Positions 14,309 through 20,440 of a stretch of DNA of 26,254 nt are shown in pieces. The notes beneath the pieces were generated by a model. The model worked only from the letters and a program-made list of their open reading frames with translations. It was not told the origin of the DNA and ran no database searches. The DNA lies in the IMG/VR virus record IMGVR_UViG_3300034279_001372, positions 1-26,254 of that record; one strand, written 5' to 3'. The position numbers and the translations under genes are program-made. Every line of letters begins with the position of its first letter. The first letter of the stretch is position 1. This stretch comes from a virus.

Positions 14309-15337
14309 ATGAATACACATCCTCGAATTGGCTTTTGTTGCAAGTGGCTTAATGACCCTACTGAATGTGGTGGCATGAAAGTCAATGCAGTGGACCGTGA
14401 CCTAAACGGCAGATCAACTACCATGAGGTGGCTTCGCGAACATGCATCCGAAGCAGACCAGCGACAATGGGATATCATGAATCACAATGCCTCGGCGGCT
14501 GTGAAAATGATTGAACGTGTGGCCACACTGCCCGCAGAACGCAGAATGGTACGATTGGGCAGTGAAATGCTACAGGGCTACACTGAGCCTTCGTGGATTG
14601 ACTGGTGGCAACGTCAAGAAATTCAGGATCATTGTGCAAAAATCTTTGCCCCTGTTGGCGAAGCCGCACGTAGATACAATGTGCGTTTGAGCTTTCATCC
14701 TGGACAATTTTGCGTACTAGCAAGTGAAGCAGATGAAATCGTAGAACGTTCAATCCTGGAATTTGAATATCACGCTGATATGGCACGTTGGATGGGCTAT
14801 GGTAATACCTGGCACGACAACGGCTTTAAGATCAATGTACACTTGAGCGGTAAAGGTGGTGCCGCAAAATTCTTGCGTACTTTGGGTAGACTCAGTCCCG
14901 AAGCAAGAAACTTAATTACCATCGAGAATGATGAGATGACAAATGGACTTGACACTACTTTGGCTGTGGCTCAGCATGTGGCTCTTGTATTGGACCTACA
15001 CCACCACTGGATTAACTCGGGAGAGTACATCTCCGCGCAGGACGATCGTGTCAAGCGGGTTATTGACTCTTGGCGCGGCACTCGTCCTGCACTTCATTAT
15101 AGTGTTAGTCGCGAGGACCTTTTGGTTGACCATGACCGAGGAACTAGACCCGATCTTGCTGAACTTCTTGCTAGAGGTTATAAGAAACAGAAACTACGGG
15201 CACACAGCGACTTTTACTGGAACACTGCTGTAACGGATTGGGCACTGACTTTTGCTGACAGCTTTGATATTCAGTGCGAAGCCAAAGGCAAGAACCTAGC
15301 TAGTGAACAAGTTTATAAAAGACACATAAATGTATAA
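14309..15337 (+). CDS. uvsE: UV-damage endonuclease, UvsE/UVDE family
   Basis: The enzyme nicks DNA 5' of UV photoproducts and begins alternative excision repair. The 342-aa TIM-barrel protein starts RIGFCCKWLNDPTE. It contains the metal-binding elements LSFHPGQFCVL, INVHLSGKGG, TIENDEMT, LDLHHHWIN and LHYSVSR, in family order, and the late AHSDFYW. The length is typical (about 300-400). The start at 14309 is chosen because the -10 box of P4 ends at 14302; the longer frame from 14234 would include the promoter. The mRNA is apparently leaderless. It overlaps the next amidinotransferase by 8 bases. Repair of sunlight damage fits a virus of lit surface water. Confidence 0.95.
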   Translation: MNTHPRIGFCCKWLNDPTECGGMKVNAVDRDLNGRSTTMRWLREHASEADQRQWDIMNHNASAAVKMIERVATLPAERRMVRLGSEMLQGYTEPSWIDWWQRQEIQDHCAKIFAPVGEAARRYNVRLSFHPGQFCVLASEADEIVERSILEFEYHADMARWMGYGNTWHDNGFKINVHLSGKGGAAKFLRTLGRLSPEARNLITIENDEMTNGLDTTLAVAQHVALVLDLHHHWINSGEYISAQDDRVKRVIDSWRGTRPALHYSVSREDLLVDHDRGTRPDLAELLARGYKKQKLRAHSDFYWNTAVTDWALTFADSFDIQCEAKGKNLASEQVYKRHINV

Positions 15338-16463
15338 TGTATATCAACACTGGGATCCGTTAAAGGTTTGTGTAGTTGGACGCAGTTATCCCCCTGACTA
15401 TTATTGTTGGATGACTGATGCCCGTGTAAGATCCTTGTTTGAAAAAATTGCATTAGAAACCGAAGAAGATTATCAATATCTAATTAAAAAACTTCAAGAA
15501 TTTGGAGTACAAGTATTGCGACCCGAGTTACCTGCGTTTGAGGATATTAAGATAGGAGGAAAATATTTGCCGCCTCCGATGACTCCAAGAGATTACATGA
15601 TAATGATTGGGGAAGTTTTTTATAAAGGTTATCAACTCGACATTGAAAAATTTTACAAAGCGGTTAAGGATCCTTCATGGCCTGACTGTACTAGTGTTGA
15701 GGAATTTAGTACTCTACCACAACATATACAAGACGAGTGCAATGACCTTCATAATCTAAAAAAACTGCAAAAATTTTATTCAAGTTATGATAAAATATAT
15801 GATCAAATTCAACAAGCGGGTAACCAAGTAGTAAAGAATGTTATTAGTCAAGCACCAGGTGCTTTTATAACCAGAGTGGGTAAAGATTTATACTTTGGTA
15901 CAGAGACCTACAGTCAGAATCATATACAATACAAACAACAAATTGATTCAGTGTTTACTGAGACTAGAAATCATATTGTCAACACAGGAGGACACAGTGA
16001 CGCAACTTTTTGTCCTGTGTGCCCTGGTTTGATTATAAGTCTTAAAGACGTGCCAACTTATGCAGATACTTTTCCAGGTTGGGAAGTAGTCTACTTACCA
16101 AATCAAAGTTGGTCAAAGATTAAACCTTTTGTTCAATTAAAACAAAAAAACAATGGTAAATGGTGGATACCAGGTTTTGAAAACGATCAGTCGGTGATTG
16201 ATACAGTTGAACAATGGCTGGGCCATTGGACAGGGTATGTGGAAGAAACTGTGTTTGATGTCAACATGTTGATCATCGATCCCAAAAATGTCATGGTGTT
16301 TAACTACAACAAACAAGTGTTTGATGCACTAGACCGTTATGGTATTACGCCACATGTTGTACCGTTTAGACATAGATATTTTTGGGACGGTGGTATACAT
16401 TGTATAACCAGTGATATACACCGAGAAGGTATATTGCAAGATTATTTTCCCAACAGAACATGA
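15330..16463 (+). CDS. Second amidinotransferase-family protein, AT-rich and with a large insertion
   Basis: This 377-aa pentein-fold protein shares the start (PLKVCVVG) and end (FRHRYFWDGGIHCITSDIHR, nucleophile C358) with the amidinotransferase at 13360. It also has a PRD-type D88 and a catalytic-type histidine H222 in GGHSDATF. It is about 70 residues longer, with an extra helical segment near 95-165. The codons from about 15400 to 16180 are clearly more AT-rich than in neighbouring genes; from about 16190 to the end they look like the rest of the phage. This suggests acquisition or replacement by recombination. It overlaps uvsE by 8 bases. The acceptor is unknown, and it probably does not duplicate the first enzyme's reaction. 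Confidence 0.85.
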   Translation: MYNVYQHWDPLKVCVVGRSYPPDYYCWMTDARVRSLFEKIALETEEDYQYLIKKLQEFGVQVLRPELPAFEDIKIGGKYLPPPMTPRDYMIMIGEVFYKGYQLDIEKFYKAVKDPSWPDCTSVEEFSTLPQHIQDECNDLHNLKKLQKFYSSYDKIYDQIQQAGNQVVKNVISQAPGAFITRVGKDLYFGTETYSQNHIQYKQQIDSVFTETRNHIVNTGGHSDATFCPVCPGLIISLKDVPTYADTFPGWEVVYLPNQSWSKIKPFVQLKQKNNGKWWIPGFENDQSVIDTVEQWLGHWTGYVEETVFDVNMLIIDPKNVMVFNYNKQVFDALDRYGITPHVVPFRHRYFWDGGIHCITSDIHREGILQDYFPNRT

Positions 16464-16750
16464 ACGAACTACTTAGACCCACCGTTGAATGGATAAAAGA
16501 TGATTTTAAGTCCAATCGAATTCGCTTTAGCATTGAGCTTCTTGCTTGGGCTATCAGCATTGGTTGCAGTATTACTATGGCACTCACGGTCCCCAATCCT
16601 CCGCTTTTGGCTCTTTATCCTGCTTGGGTCCTTGGCTGCGCCATGTATGCTTGGGCTGCTTGGACTCGGCAATCTTTTGGCATGCTGGCTAACTACATCT
16701 TGCTCACTGCAATAGATACTTTGGGACTAGTCAGACTGTTGACCCAATAA
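16460..16750 (+). CDS. Small integral membrane protein
   Basis: This 96-aa protein has a charged N-terminus (MNELLRPTVEWIKDDFKSNRIRF) and about three membrane segments (about residues 23-44, 48-68 and 73-92) with WAISIGCSITMALTV and LLTAIDTLGLVRLL. It resembles short hypothetical phage membrane proteins. A distant likeness to SWEET/PnuC-type three-helix bundles is possible but unproven. It starts in an ATGA overlap with the second amidinotransferase and ends at a bidirectional terminator, so it closes that transcription unit. Confidence 0.82.
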   Translation: MNELLRPTVEWIKDDFKSNRIRFSIELLAWAISIGCSITMALTVPNPPLLALYPAWVLGCAMYAWAAWTRQSFGMLANYILLTAIDTLGLVRLLTQ

Positions 16751-16773
16751 AAAAGCCCCTTTCGGGGCTTTTT
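16750..16773. terminator. Bidirectional intrinsic terminator
   Basis: A 10-bp stem (16750-16759 with 16764-16773) of AAAA-AGCCCC and GGGGCT-TTTT closes on TTTC and is followed by T-rich DNA on both strands. It overlaps the stop codons of the converging genes at 16460 and 17071. Confidence 0.92.
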
Positions 16774-17071
16774 ATTTTTGTGCAGGCTTGCGACCTCGGG
16801 GCTGTTTAGCCGCTGTAGTTGCAGTAGGTTTGGTAGTTGGTTTTGCTACTGGCTTGGCTCTGGGCTTACGAGCAGGCGGCGCAGTGGCTTCAACTCGCTG
16901 GTTGGTAGGTTTACCAACTTCGGCAGGTGTGGCCACAACAGGTGCGGCCTCCATCACTGTGGCTACCTGAACAGGTGCTTCTGTTTTGTAGGGCACAGCT
17001 TCTGGCTGTACTGCTGGCGCCTGTGCCGCAGAGCTGGGGGTTTTAAACCAATCAAAAATTGCTTTTAGCAT
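16772..17071 (-). CDS. Ala/Pro/Lys-rich basic-tailed protein
   Basis: This 99-aa protein has a short N-terminal amphipathic helix (MLKAIFDWFKTP), an Ala/Pro/Val-rich linker, and a basic tail with KP repeats (RKPRAKPVAKPTTKP, PRGRKPAQK). The tail resembles histone H1-like or AlgP-like DNA-compacting tails. A DNA-binding or virion-internal role is plausible but unproven. The start has AGGAG 5-7 bases upstream, and a late-type AGTAAATA lies just beyond that. It converges on the preceding gene and shares its terminator. The apparent forward ORF at 16778-17068 is its shadow. Confidence 0.75.
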   Translation of the reverse strand: MLKAIFDWFKTPSSAAQAPAVQPEAVPYKTEAPVQVATVMEAAPVVATPAEVGKPTNQRVEATAPPARKPRAKPVAKPTTKPTATTAAKQPRGRKPAQK

Positions 17072-17088
17072 AAAGTTCTCCTATACAG

Positions 17089-17096
17089 TATTTACT
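17089..17096 (-). promoter_or_regulatory. Late-type promoter candidate (minus strand)
   Basis: Reads AGTAAATA on the minus strand, 18 bases before the ATG at 17071. The transcript would start at or near the AGGAG site. No sigma70 -35 box is seen. Same AGTAAATAC string as at 8456. Confidence 0.42.
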
Positions 17097-17121
17097 ATCA
17101 ACACAGCCAATGGATTTAAAA

Positions 17122-17166
17122 TTAGTGAACGATCACTAAAGTGCTGAAAATATGTTGCAGTGCAAC
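17122..17166. promoter_or_regulatory. Two palindromic operator-like sites
   Basis: TTAGTGA-ACGA-TCACTAA (17122-17139) is a perfect 7-bp inverted repeat. GTTGCA-G-TGCAAC (17154-17166) is a 6-bp inverted repeat overlapping the -35 box of the phasin-like gene's promoter. The placement suggests repressor or activator binding. Confidence 0.55.
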
Positions 17167-17184
17167 AAAGTTATCATATATAAT
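17155..17184 (+). promoter_or_regulatory. Sigma70-type promoter of the phasin-like gene
   Basis: TTGCAG (17155-17160), an 18-base spacer and TATAAT (17179-17184). The leader is about 56 bases, with a stem AGGAC (17192-17196)/GTCCT (17211-17215), and ends in AGGAG. Confidence 0.65.
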
Positions 17185-17246
17185 AGTACATAGGACGCTG
17201 GATAGGCCGGGTCCTGTAGCAAACTCGCTTAAATTAGGAGAAACAT

Positions 17247-17522
17247 ATGTTTACAGCAGACGCAATCATCGACACCGTTCAAACCGGTAAAAAGACTTTT
17301 GTCAACACATTCGTCACAAACGAAACTGTCAAAGAATCAATGATCAAGTTCATTGACGCTCAAGCCGACTACACCAAGAAGGCAGCCAAAGTTGGAATGG
17401 ACACATTCACCACTCTCAGCACTGAGATGGTCAAGGCCAACCAAGAAGCCATGAAATTTGACTACACCAAATTTGGTGAAGGCATCATGAAAGCTTACAC
17501 AGCTACCACATCCAAAAAGTAA
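17247..17522 (+). CDS. Phasin-like small helical protein
   Basis: This 91-aa all-helical protein is Lys/Thr-rich with amphipathic heptads (VKESMIKFIDAQADYTKKAAKVGMDTFTTLSTEMVKANQEAM). This resembles phasins, which coat polyhydroxyalkanoate granules, and the related PHA-type helical domain. It is shorter than most phasins, so the match is by composition and pattern only. It has its own regulated-looking promoter, an AGGAG site and its own terminator, so it is a single-gene unit likely to be expressed strongly. Host granule or membrane binding is an inference; another coiled-coil virion protein is possible. Confidence 0.6.
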   Translation: MFTADAIIDTVQTGKKTFVNTFVTNETVKESMIKFIDAQADYTKKAAKVGMDTFTTLSTEMVKANQEAMKFDYTKFGEGIMKAYTATTSKK

Positions 17523-17536
17523 TACTCAAGTATTAC
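17519..17536. repeat. Inverted repeat GTAATAC-TCAA-GTATTAC
   Basis: A perfect 7-bp inverted repeat spanning the phasin-like gene's stop. A nearly identical element with ACAA in the loop occurs at 32-49, and flanking ATT is shared. It may be a protein-binding site. Confidence 0.55.
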
Positions 17537-17543
17537 ATTTCGG

Positions 17544-17567
17544 AGCCCCGCAAGGGGCTTTTCTTTT
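17544..17567 (+). terminator. Intrinsic terminator of the phasin-like gene
   Basis: AGCCCC (17544-17549) pairs with GGGGCT (17554-17559) around GCAA, followed by TTTTCTTTT. Promoter P5 begins 3 bases later. Confidence 0.9.
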
Positions 17568-17569
17568 GG

Positions 17570-17598
17570 TTGACTCGAAATTGCCAATTTGCTATAAT
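17570..17598 (+). promoter_or_regulatory. Sigma70-type promoter P5
   Basis: TTGACT (17570-17575), a 17-base spacer and TATAAT (17593-17598). The spacer end CCAATTTGC and downstream CACACATA are shared with P7, placing it in the same cassette family. Confidence 0.87.
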
Positions 17599-17628
17599 AC
17601 ACACATACTCAGCAACACAGAGTCCGAA

Positions 17629-18024
17629 ATGAATCTAACCAAATTCAGCAAAGATCGCATGAAGCTCTCGGCCAGTCGTTGGTCGGTGCCCCGCGACTAT
17701 TTTGATCCCTTGTACAATCACTTGGTGCATGCATATCCACCTGGCAGTTTTTGGTCAGCGGTGTTGAGCAATGACTTCATTAGAGCAATCCAATGCAGTC
17801 ATCCCAGCAACACTATAGAAGCCTTGAAACACACTGTGGGCTGGATTCAGGATAGTTTTCCCGAGCAAAGCTACGGCAGTGCCTACCGAGTTCAGACCTG
17901 GCAGGATCTTACCAGCCACGAACGCAGGATCATACTAGAGTCTATGGACCTAATCTACTCAGAACAGGACGAAGTCATGATGGCGCTAAAAGGTACAAAA
18001 ACCCACGAACCCATGCTGTACTGA
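17629..18024 (+). CDS. Hypothetical phage protein
   Basis: The start at 17629 is chosen because promoter P5 ends at 17598; the longer frame beginning at 17566 would include the promoter. The 131-aa protein begins MNLTKFSKDRMKLSASRWSV and includes RDYFDPLYNHLVHAYPPGSFWSAVLSNDF and a central helical part (NTIEALKHTVGWIQDSF). It has several Trp and Tyr but no Cys pairs, signal or membrane segment. I recognise it only as similar in style to hypothetical proteins of large T4-like phages. It is the sole gene of its short transcription unit before P6. Confidence 0.8.
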   Translation: MNLTKFSKDRMKLSASRWSVPRDYFDPLYNHLVHAYPPGSFWSAVLSNDFIRAIQCSHPSNTIEALKHTVGWIQDSFPEQSYGSAYRVQTWQDLTSHERRIILESMDLIYSEQDEVMMALKGTKTHEPMLY

Positions 18025-18053
18025 TTGACCAATAAATCTCATTTTGCTATAAT
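18025..18053 (+). promoter_or_regulatory. Sigma70-type promoter P6, near-leaderless
   Basis: TTGACC (18025-18030) begins one base after the upstream stop codon, then 17 bases, then TATAAT (18048-18053). Predicted +1 near 18060, three bases before the ATG of the 49-aa gene. Confidence 0.86.
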
Positions 18054-18062
18054 TACACTATT

Positions 18063-18212
18063 ATGAAGCCTATATCTTTTGTACTGCAACCGTTACGTCA
18101 GCGTCGACATCAAGCACTGTTTGATTCGGACCTGCCGTTTCGTGGCCGTGTGGAACAGCCCAAGACAGTGTACAAGCGCAAGCCCAAACACAAAAAACAG
18201 GAGCAAGAATGA
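18063..18212 (+). CDS. 49-aa basic mini-protein
   Basis: A short frame of 49 codons directly follows promoter P6 and ends in an ATGA overlap with the next gene. The protein (MKPISFVLQPLRQRRHQALF...) is very basic toward the end (KTVYKRKPKHKKQEQE). The tight promoter spacing, the ATGA coupling and the codon style support a real gene. It has no ribosome site, which fits near-leaderless translation. Function unknown; the basic tail would suit nucleic-acid binding. Confidence 0.68.
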   Translation: MKPISFVLQPLRQRRHQALFDSDLPFRGRVEQPKTVYKRKPKHKKQEQE

Positions 18213-18391
18213 CTGAATCTAAATTAGATGGACGCTCCTCTGTTGAGGTGGAGCTGGACCGTGAAGAATGGTATCAGCTTATGATGTTGGCACATGAACG
18301 CGACATCACCTTGAATCAGTTGGTGGAAAAGATCTTGCGTGACTTTATCCAGGAGCACCACAATGGCACATTCTCTGAAACTACCGTATAA
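18209..18391 (+). CDS. Ribbon-helix-helix-like small protein
   Basis: This 60-aa protein has the pattern of ribbon-helix-helix proteins: a strand (SSVEVELDREEW) then helix (YQLMMLAHERDI), turn, and helix (TLNQLVEKILRDFIQEH). These dimers bind DNA through the strand. The sequence VELDREEWYQLMMLAHERD-TLNQLVE is typical of phage members of unknown target. It could regulate nearby promoters such as the palindromes at 17122-17166. A GAGCAAG site and ATGA coupling link it to the mini-gene before it, and it overlaps the following gene by 29 bases. Confidence 0.75.
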   Translation: MTESKLDGRSSVEVELDREEWYQLMMLAHERDITLNQLVEKILRDFIQEHHNGTFSETTV

Positions 18392-18614
18392 ACGCAACAA
18401 CCCACGTTCGGTACGTGGTGCTCGCAAGCGCGGCTGGCACGTGGTCGACGTTGACCTTCGCAAGTTGTCAGGCGAGCGTGATGTCAGTTGGATGGCATTG
18501 TGTATCTGGATTGATCGCGGTCCCTGTGGTTATTGGGTTGCCAGTCATTGGCTCCGACAGTTTGCATTTGAGTCCGGTGCAGATGCAGTGGCATTCAAAT
18601 TGAAATGGGCATGA
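18363..18614 (+). CDS. Small basic hypothetical protein
   Basis: The preferred ATG at 18363 follows GGAG with good spacing and gives 83 aa; an upstream in-frame ATG (18339) lies deeper inside the previous gene. The N-terminus is strongly basic (LKLPYKRNNPRSVRGARKRGWHVV), followed by a mixed region with Trp and Cys (WMALCIWIDRGPCGYWVASHWLRQF). I recognise no family. The arrangement with the RHH-like gene and the signal-peptide gene 1 base downstream suggests one operon. Confidence 0.72.
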   Translation: MAHSLKLPYKRNNPRSVRGARKRGWHVVDVDLRKLSGERDVSWMALCIWIDRGPCGYWVASHWLRQFAFESGADAVAFKLKWA

Positions 18615-18615
18615 C

Positions 18616-19206
18616 ATGAAAAAGTTAATTTTTGCATTGTGTGCAATTCCTGTGCTGGCCACAGCGCAAGACACGTGCCAATTGACCAGCCGAACTGATA
18701 CCCAGGCTACCACTGTGCTACGACAGGTAGTGGTACTGGAACAAACAATCACTCGAGAACAGTACGGCTGGCAAAGATGCCGTGCCCGAGTGCAAGCGCA
18801 GGCTGACAACACAGTATACACCGGAGAAGGCAGTTTTAGCTGGGCCGACGGACGCAGTATGGAAGAAAGTTGCGGAATGGCTCAACAACGGGCCAAAGAT
18901 TCGATCCTGGAACAACTGGGTAGTCTGCAGATCAGCAGTCGCAAGGCCATGGTGTGCAACGACGGCGTCATAGCCGAACCCGGCACCCCCGAAGTCAAAA
19001 CAAAGTTTGCTGTGGGATATGTGGCTCCGCGCCATGAGTTTCCGGTGTACAATCATGGACGCAGAACATTCAGTCACAGTCGCCATCCTGGCAGTACTTG
19101 TCTGCACTTTACAAATCAAGTGAACGCCATTGGCGGTACCATTTGCCAGACCAGCCAAAACCTTTGGGTAGTGGTTGACATCATTAACCCTTATCGTGTA
19201 AAATAA
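18616..19206 (+). CDS. Exported protein with Sec signal peptide
   Basis: This 196-aa protein has a clear Sec signal peptide (MKKLIFALCAIPVLATAQ, cleavage expected after Ala-Thr-Ala). The mature protein has five or six cysteines suited to periplasmic disulfides, a repeated-residue central region (SFSWADGRSMEESCGMAQQRAKDSILEQLG) and a Tyr/His-rich end. I do not recognise the family. Its start is 1 base after the upstream stop, so coupling is likely. It is followed by a lipoprotein gene; two exported proteins side by side suggest envelope modification, such as superinfection exclusion or lysis control. Confidence 0.8.
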   Translation: MKKLIFALCAIPVLATAQDTCQLTSRTDTQATTVLRQVVVLEQTITREQYGWQRCRARVQAQADNTVYTGEGSFSWADGRSMEESCGMAQQRAKDSILEQLGSLQISSRKAMVCNDGVIAEPGTPEVKTKFAVGYVAPRHEFPVYNHGRRTFSHSRHPGSTCLHFTNQVNAIGGTICQTSQNLWVVVDIINPYRVK

Positions 19207-19233
19207 CACATCTTAACTTTTTGAAAGACAACC

Positions 19234-19812
19234 ATGCGTAAACTTTTGATCCTGCTTCCTGTTGTGGCTCTTGTGGCTGCTTGCAGTTCGTCCCCCAAAG
19301 AAACCTATGACCGCAGAGCCTATGAGGCCGAGCAAAAGCGTGAACAGTATGCAGAACGGGCAGTTGACAAAGCACCAAAATGGATGACTGAGTTGCCCAA
19401 ATCCAATGCCGCAGTTTATGCCAACGGTACAGCAGTCAGCGGCGACTTCTCAATGGCAGATGAAAAAGCCAAGACCATTGCGTTTGGTAAAATCTGTATG
19501 GCAGCCGGTGGTGAAGTAGACAAGAACAGCCGAATGTTTCGGGCAGATGTGGGCGAGCAAAGTGTGGAAAACAGTTCAATTGCAATTCGCTCCATGTGCC
19601 GAACTGTGGACGTAACCGGTGCTGAAGTGGTAGAGATTCGACGTCTAGCAGAAGGCAGTCGTTTCCGTAGTTATGTGCTGATAGCATTGCCCACTGGCAC
19701 AGCCAATCCTATGCAACAACGCCGAGATCAAAATCGAGCACAGCGAGCAGTACAGGCACAGAGTGATGCGGCATTCCGTGAACTGGACACAAGACCAAAA
19801 CGTCAGGATTAA
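19234..19812 (+). CDS. Lipoprotein, LPP20-like
   Basis: The 192-aa protein begins MRKLLILLPVVALVAACSSS, a lipoprotein signal with lipobox VAAC and lipidated Cys17. A helical charged region follows, then a domain (APKWMTELPKSNAAVYANGTAVSGDFSMADEKAKTIAFGKICMAAGGEV) that resembles LPP20-family outer-membrane lipoproteins. Ser18-Ser19 after the Cys would favour outer-membrane placement in proteobacteria. Its tail is Gln/Arg-rich. It lies 27 bases after the exported protein and ends before a terminator. It may alter the host envelope during infection. I judge the lipoprotein call secure and the LPP20 call tentative. Confidence 0.86.
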   Translation: MRKLLILLPVVALVAACSSSPKETYDRRAYEAEQKREQYAERAVDKAPKWMTELPKSNAAVYANGTAVSGDFSMADEKAKTIAFGKICMAAGGEVDKNSRMFRADVGEQSVENSSIAIRSMCRTVDVTGAEVVEIRRLAEGSRFRSYVLIALPTGTANPMQQRRDQNRAQRAVQAQSDAAFRELDTRPKRQD

Positions 19813-19817
19813 CTACC

Positions 19818-19825
19818 CATAAATA
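19818..19825 (+). promoter_or_regulatory. Late-type promoter candidate CATAAATA (weak)
   Basis: Matches the late octamer at 7 of 8 positions. It directly abuts the terminator stem, so initiation would fall inside the hairpin. It may be coincidental. Confidence 0.28.
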
Positions 19826-19859
19826 AAAGCGGTGCTAAAAACACCGCTTTTTCTCTTTT
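19825..19859 (+). terminator. Intrinsic terminator before the ClpP-like gene
   Basis: AAAAGCGGTG (19825-19834) pairs with CACCGCTTTT (19842-19851), followed by T-rich sequence up to the next ATG at 19860. It ends the lipoprotein unit. The T run takes the place of a ribosome site for the next gene. Confidence 0.88.
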
Positions 19860-20438
19860 ATGAACATGCCATTAGACACAACTCAATCAGACCAAAATCA
19901 TTCACAAGCACTTGCCGATAACGGTATGTATGTTTTTATGGGCGAAGTAGACCATGAAAGTATAAAGCCCATAATTGAATGGATTTTGCACGAAAACTTT
20001 GTGGCAAAGAAAAAGCGCAAAGAACTTTTGCTAATGATCTGTAGTGAAGGCGGAGACATGAGCGCGGCATTTGCACTGATTGATGTGATGCGTAGTTCCA
20101 ACATCTTTATAAAGACTGTGGGACTGGGTCAGATTGCCAGTGCCGGATTGTTGATCTTTTTGGCAGGATCTCCGGGACGCAGAACGCTAACACCCAACAC
20201 TTCAATCATGAGTCACCAGTATGCCTGGGGCAGTGATGGAAAACATCACGAACTGTTGGCCACAATTAAAGAGTTTGAACTCACACAACGCCGCATGGTC
20301 AATCACTACACGACTTGTACAGGGCTAAGTGAAGATGAAATCAAGCAACACCTGTTGCCACCGCATGATGTTTATCTAGGTGCGGATGATGCCTTGCGTT
20401 TGGGCATCTGTGATCACATCAGCCAATTGTCCCGCTAG
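19860..20438 (+). CDS. Divergent ClpP-type serine protease (second ClpP)
   Basis: This 192-aa member of the ClpP/crotonase fold keeps the catalytic triad: S94 in GQIASAG, H119 in SIMSHQYAWG, and D170 in PPHDVYLGADDALRLG. INSPGG is replaced by ICSEGG. It diverges strongly from the canonical ClpP at 22942 and resembles the ClpP-like proteins of large phages. It could be a self-assembling protease or a second subunit of a mixed ClpP ring. There is no ribosome site; the ATG lies in the T run of the terminator. A later Met at residue 23 is a possible alternative start but would trim into the fold's first strand. No transcription start is certain. Confidence 0.85.
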   Translation: MNMPLDTTQSDQNHSQALADNGMYVFMGEVDHESIKPIIEWILHENFVAKKKRKELLLMICSEGGDMSAAFALIDVMRSSNIFIKTVGLGQIASAGLLIFLAGSPGRRTLTPNTSIMSHQYAWGSDGKHHELLATIKEFELTQRRMVNHYTTCTGLSEDEIKQHLLPPHDVYLGADDALRLGICDHISQLSR

Positions 20439-20440
20439 GC

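Noticed and set aside
16778-17068. Forward-strand ORF of 96 aa
   Set aside because: Shadow of the Ala/Pro/Lys-rich minus-strand gene, which has a ribosome site and fits the bidirectional terminator. Its forward translation is an implausible Cys/Arg/Gly-rich protein.
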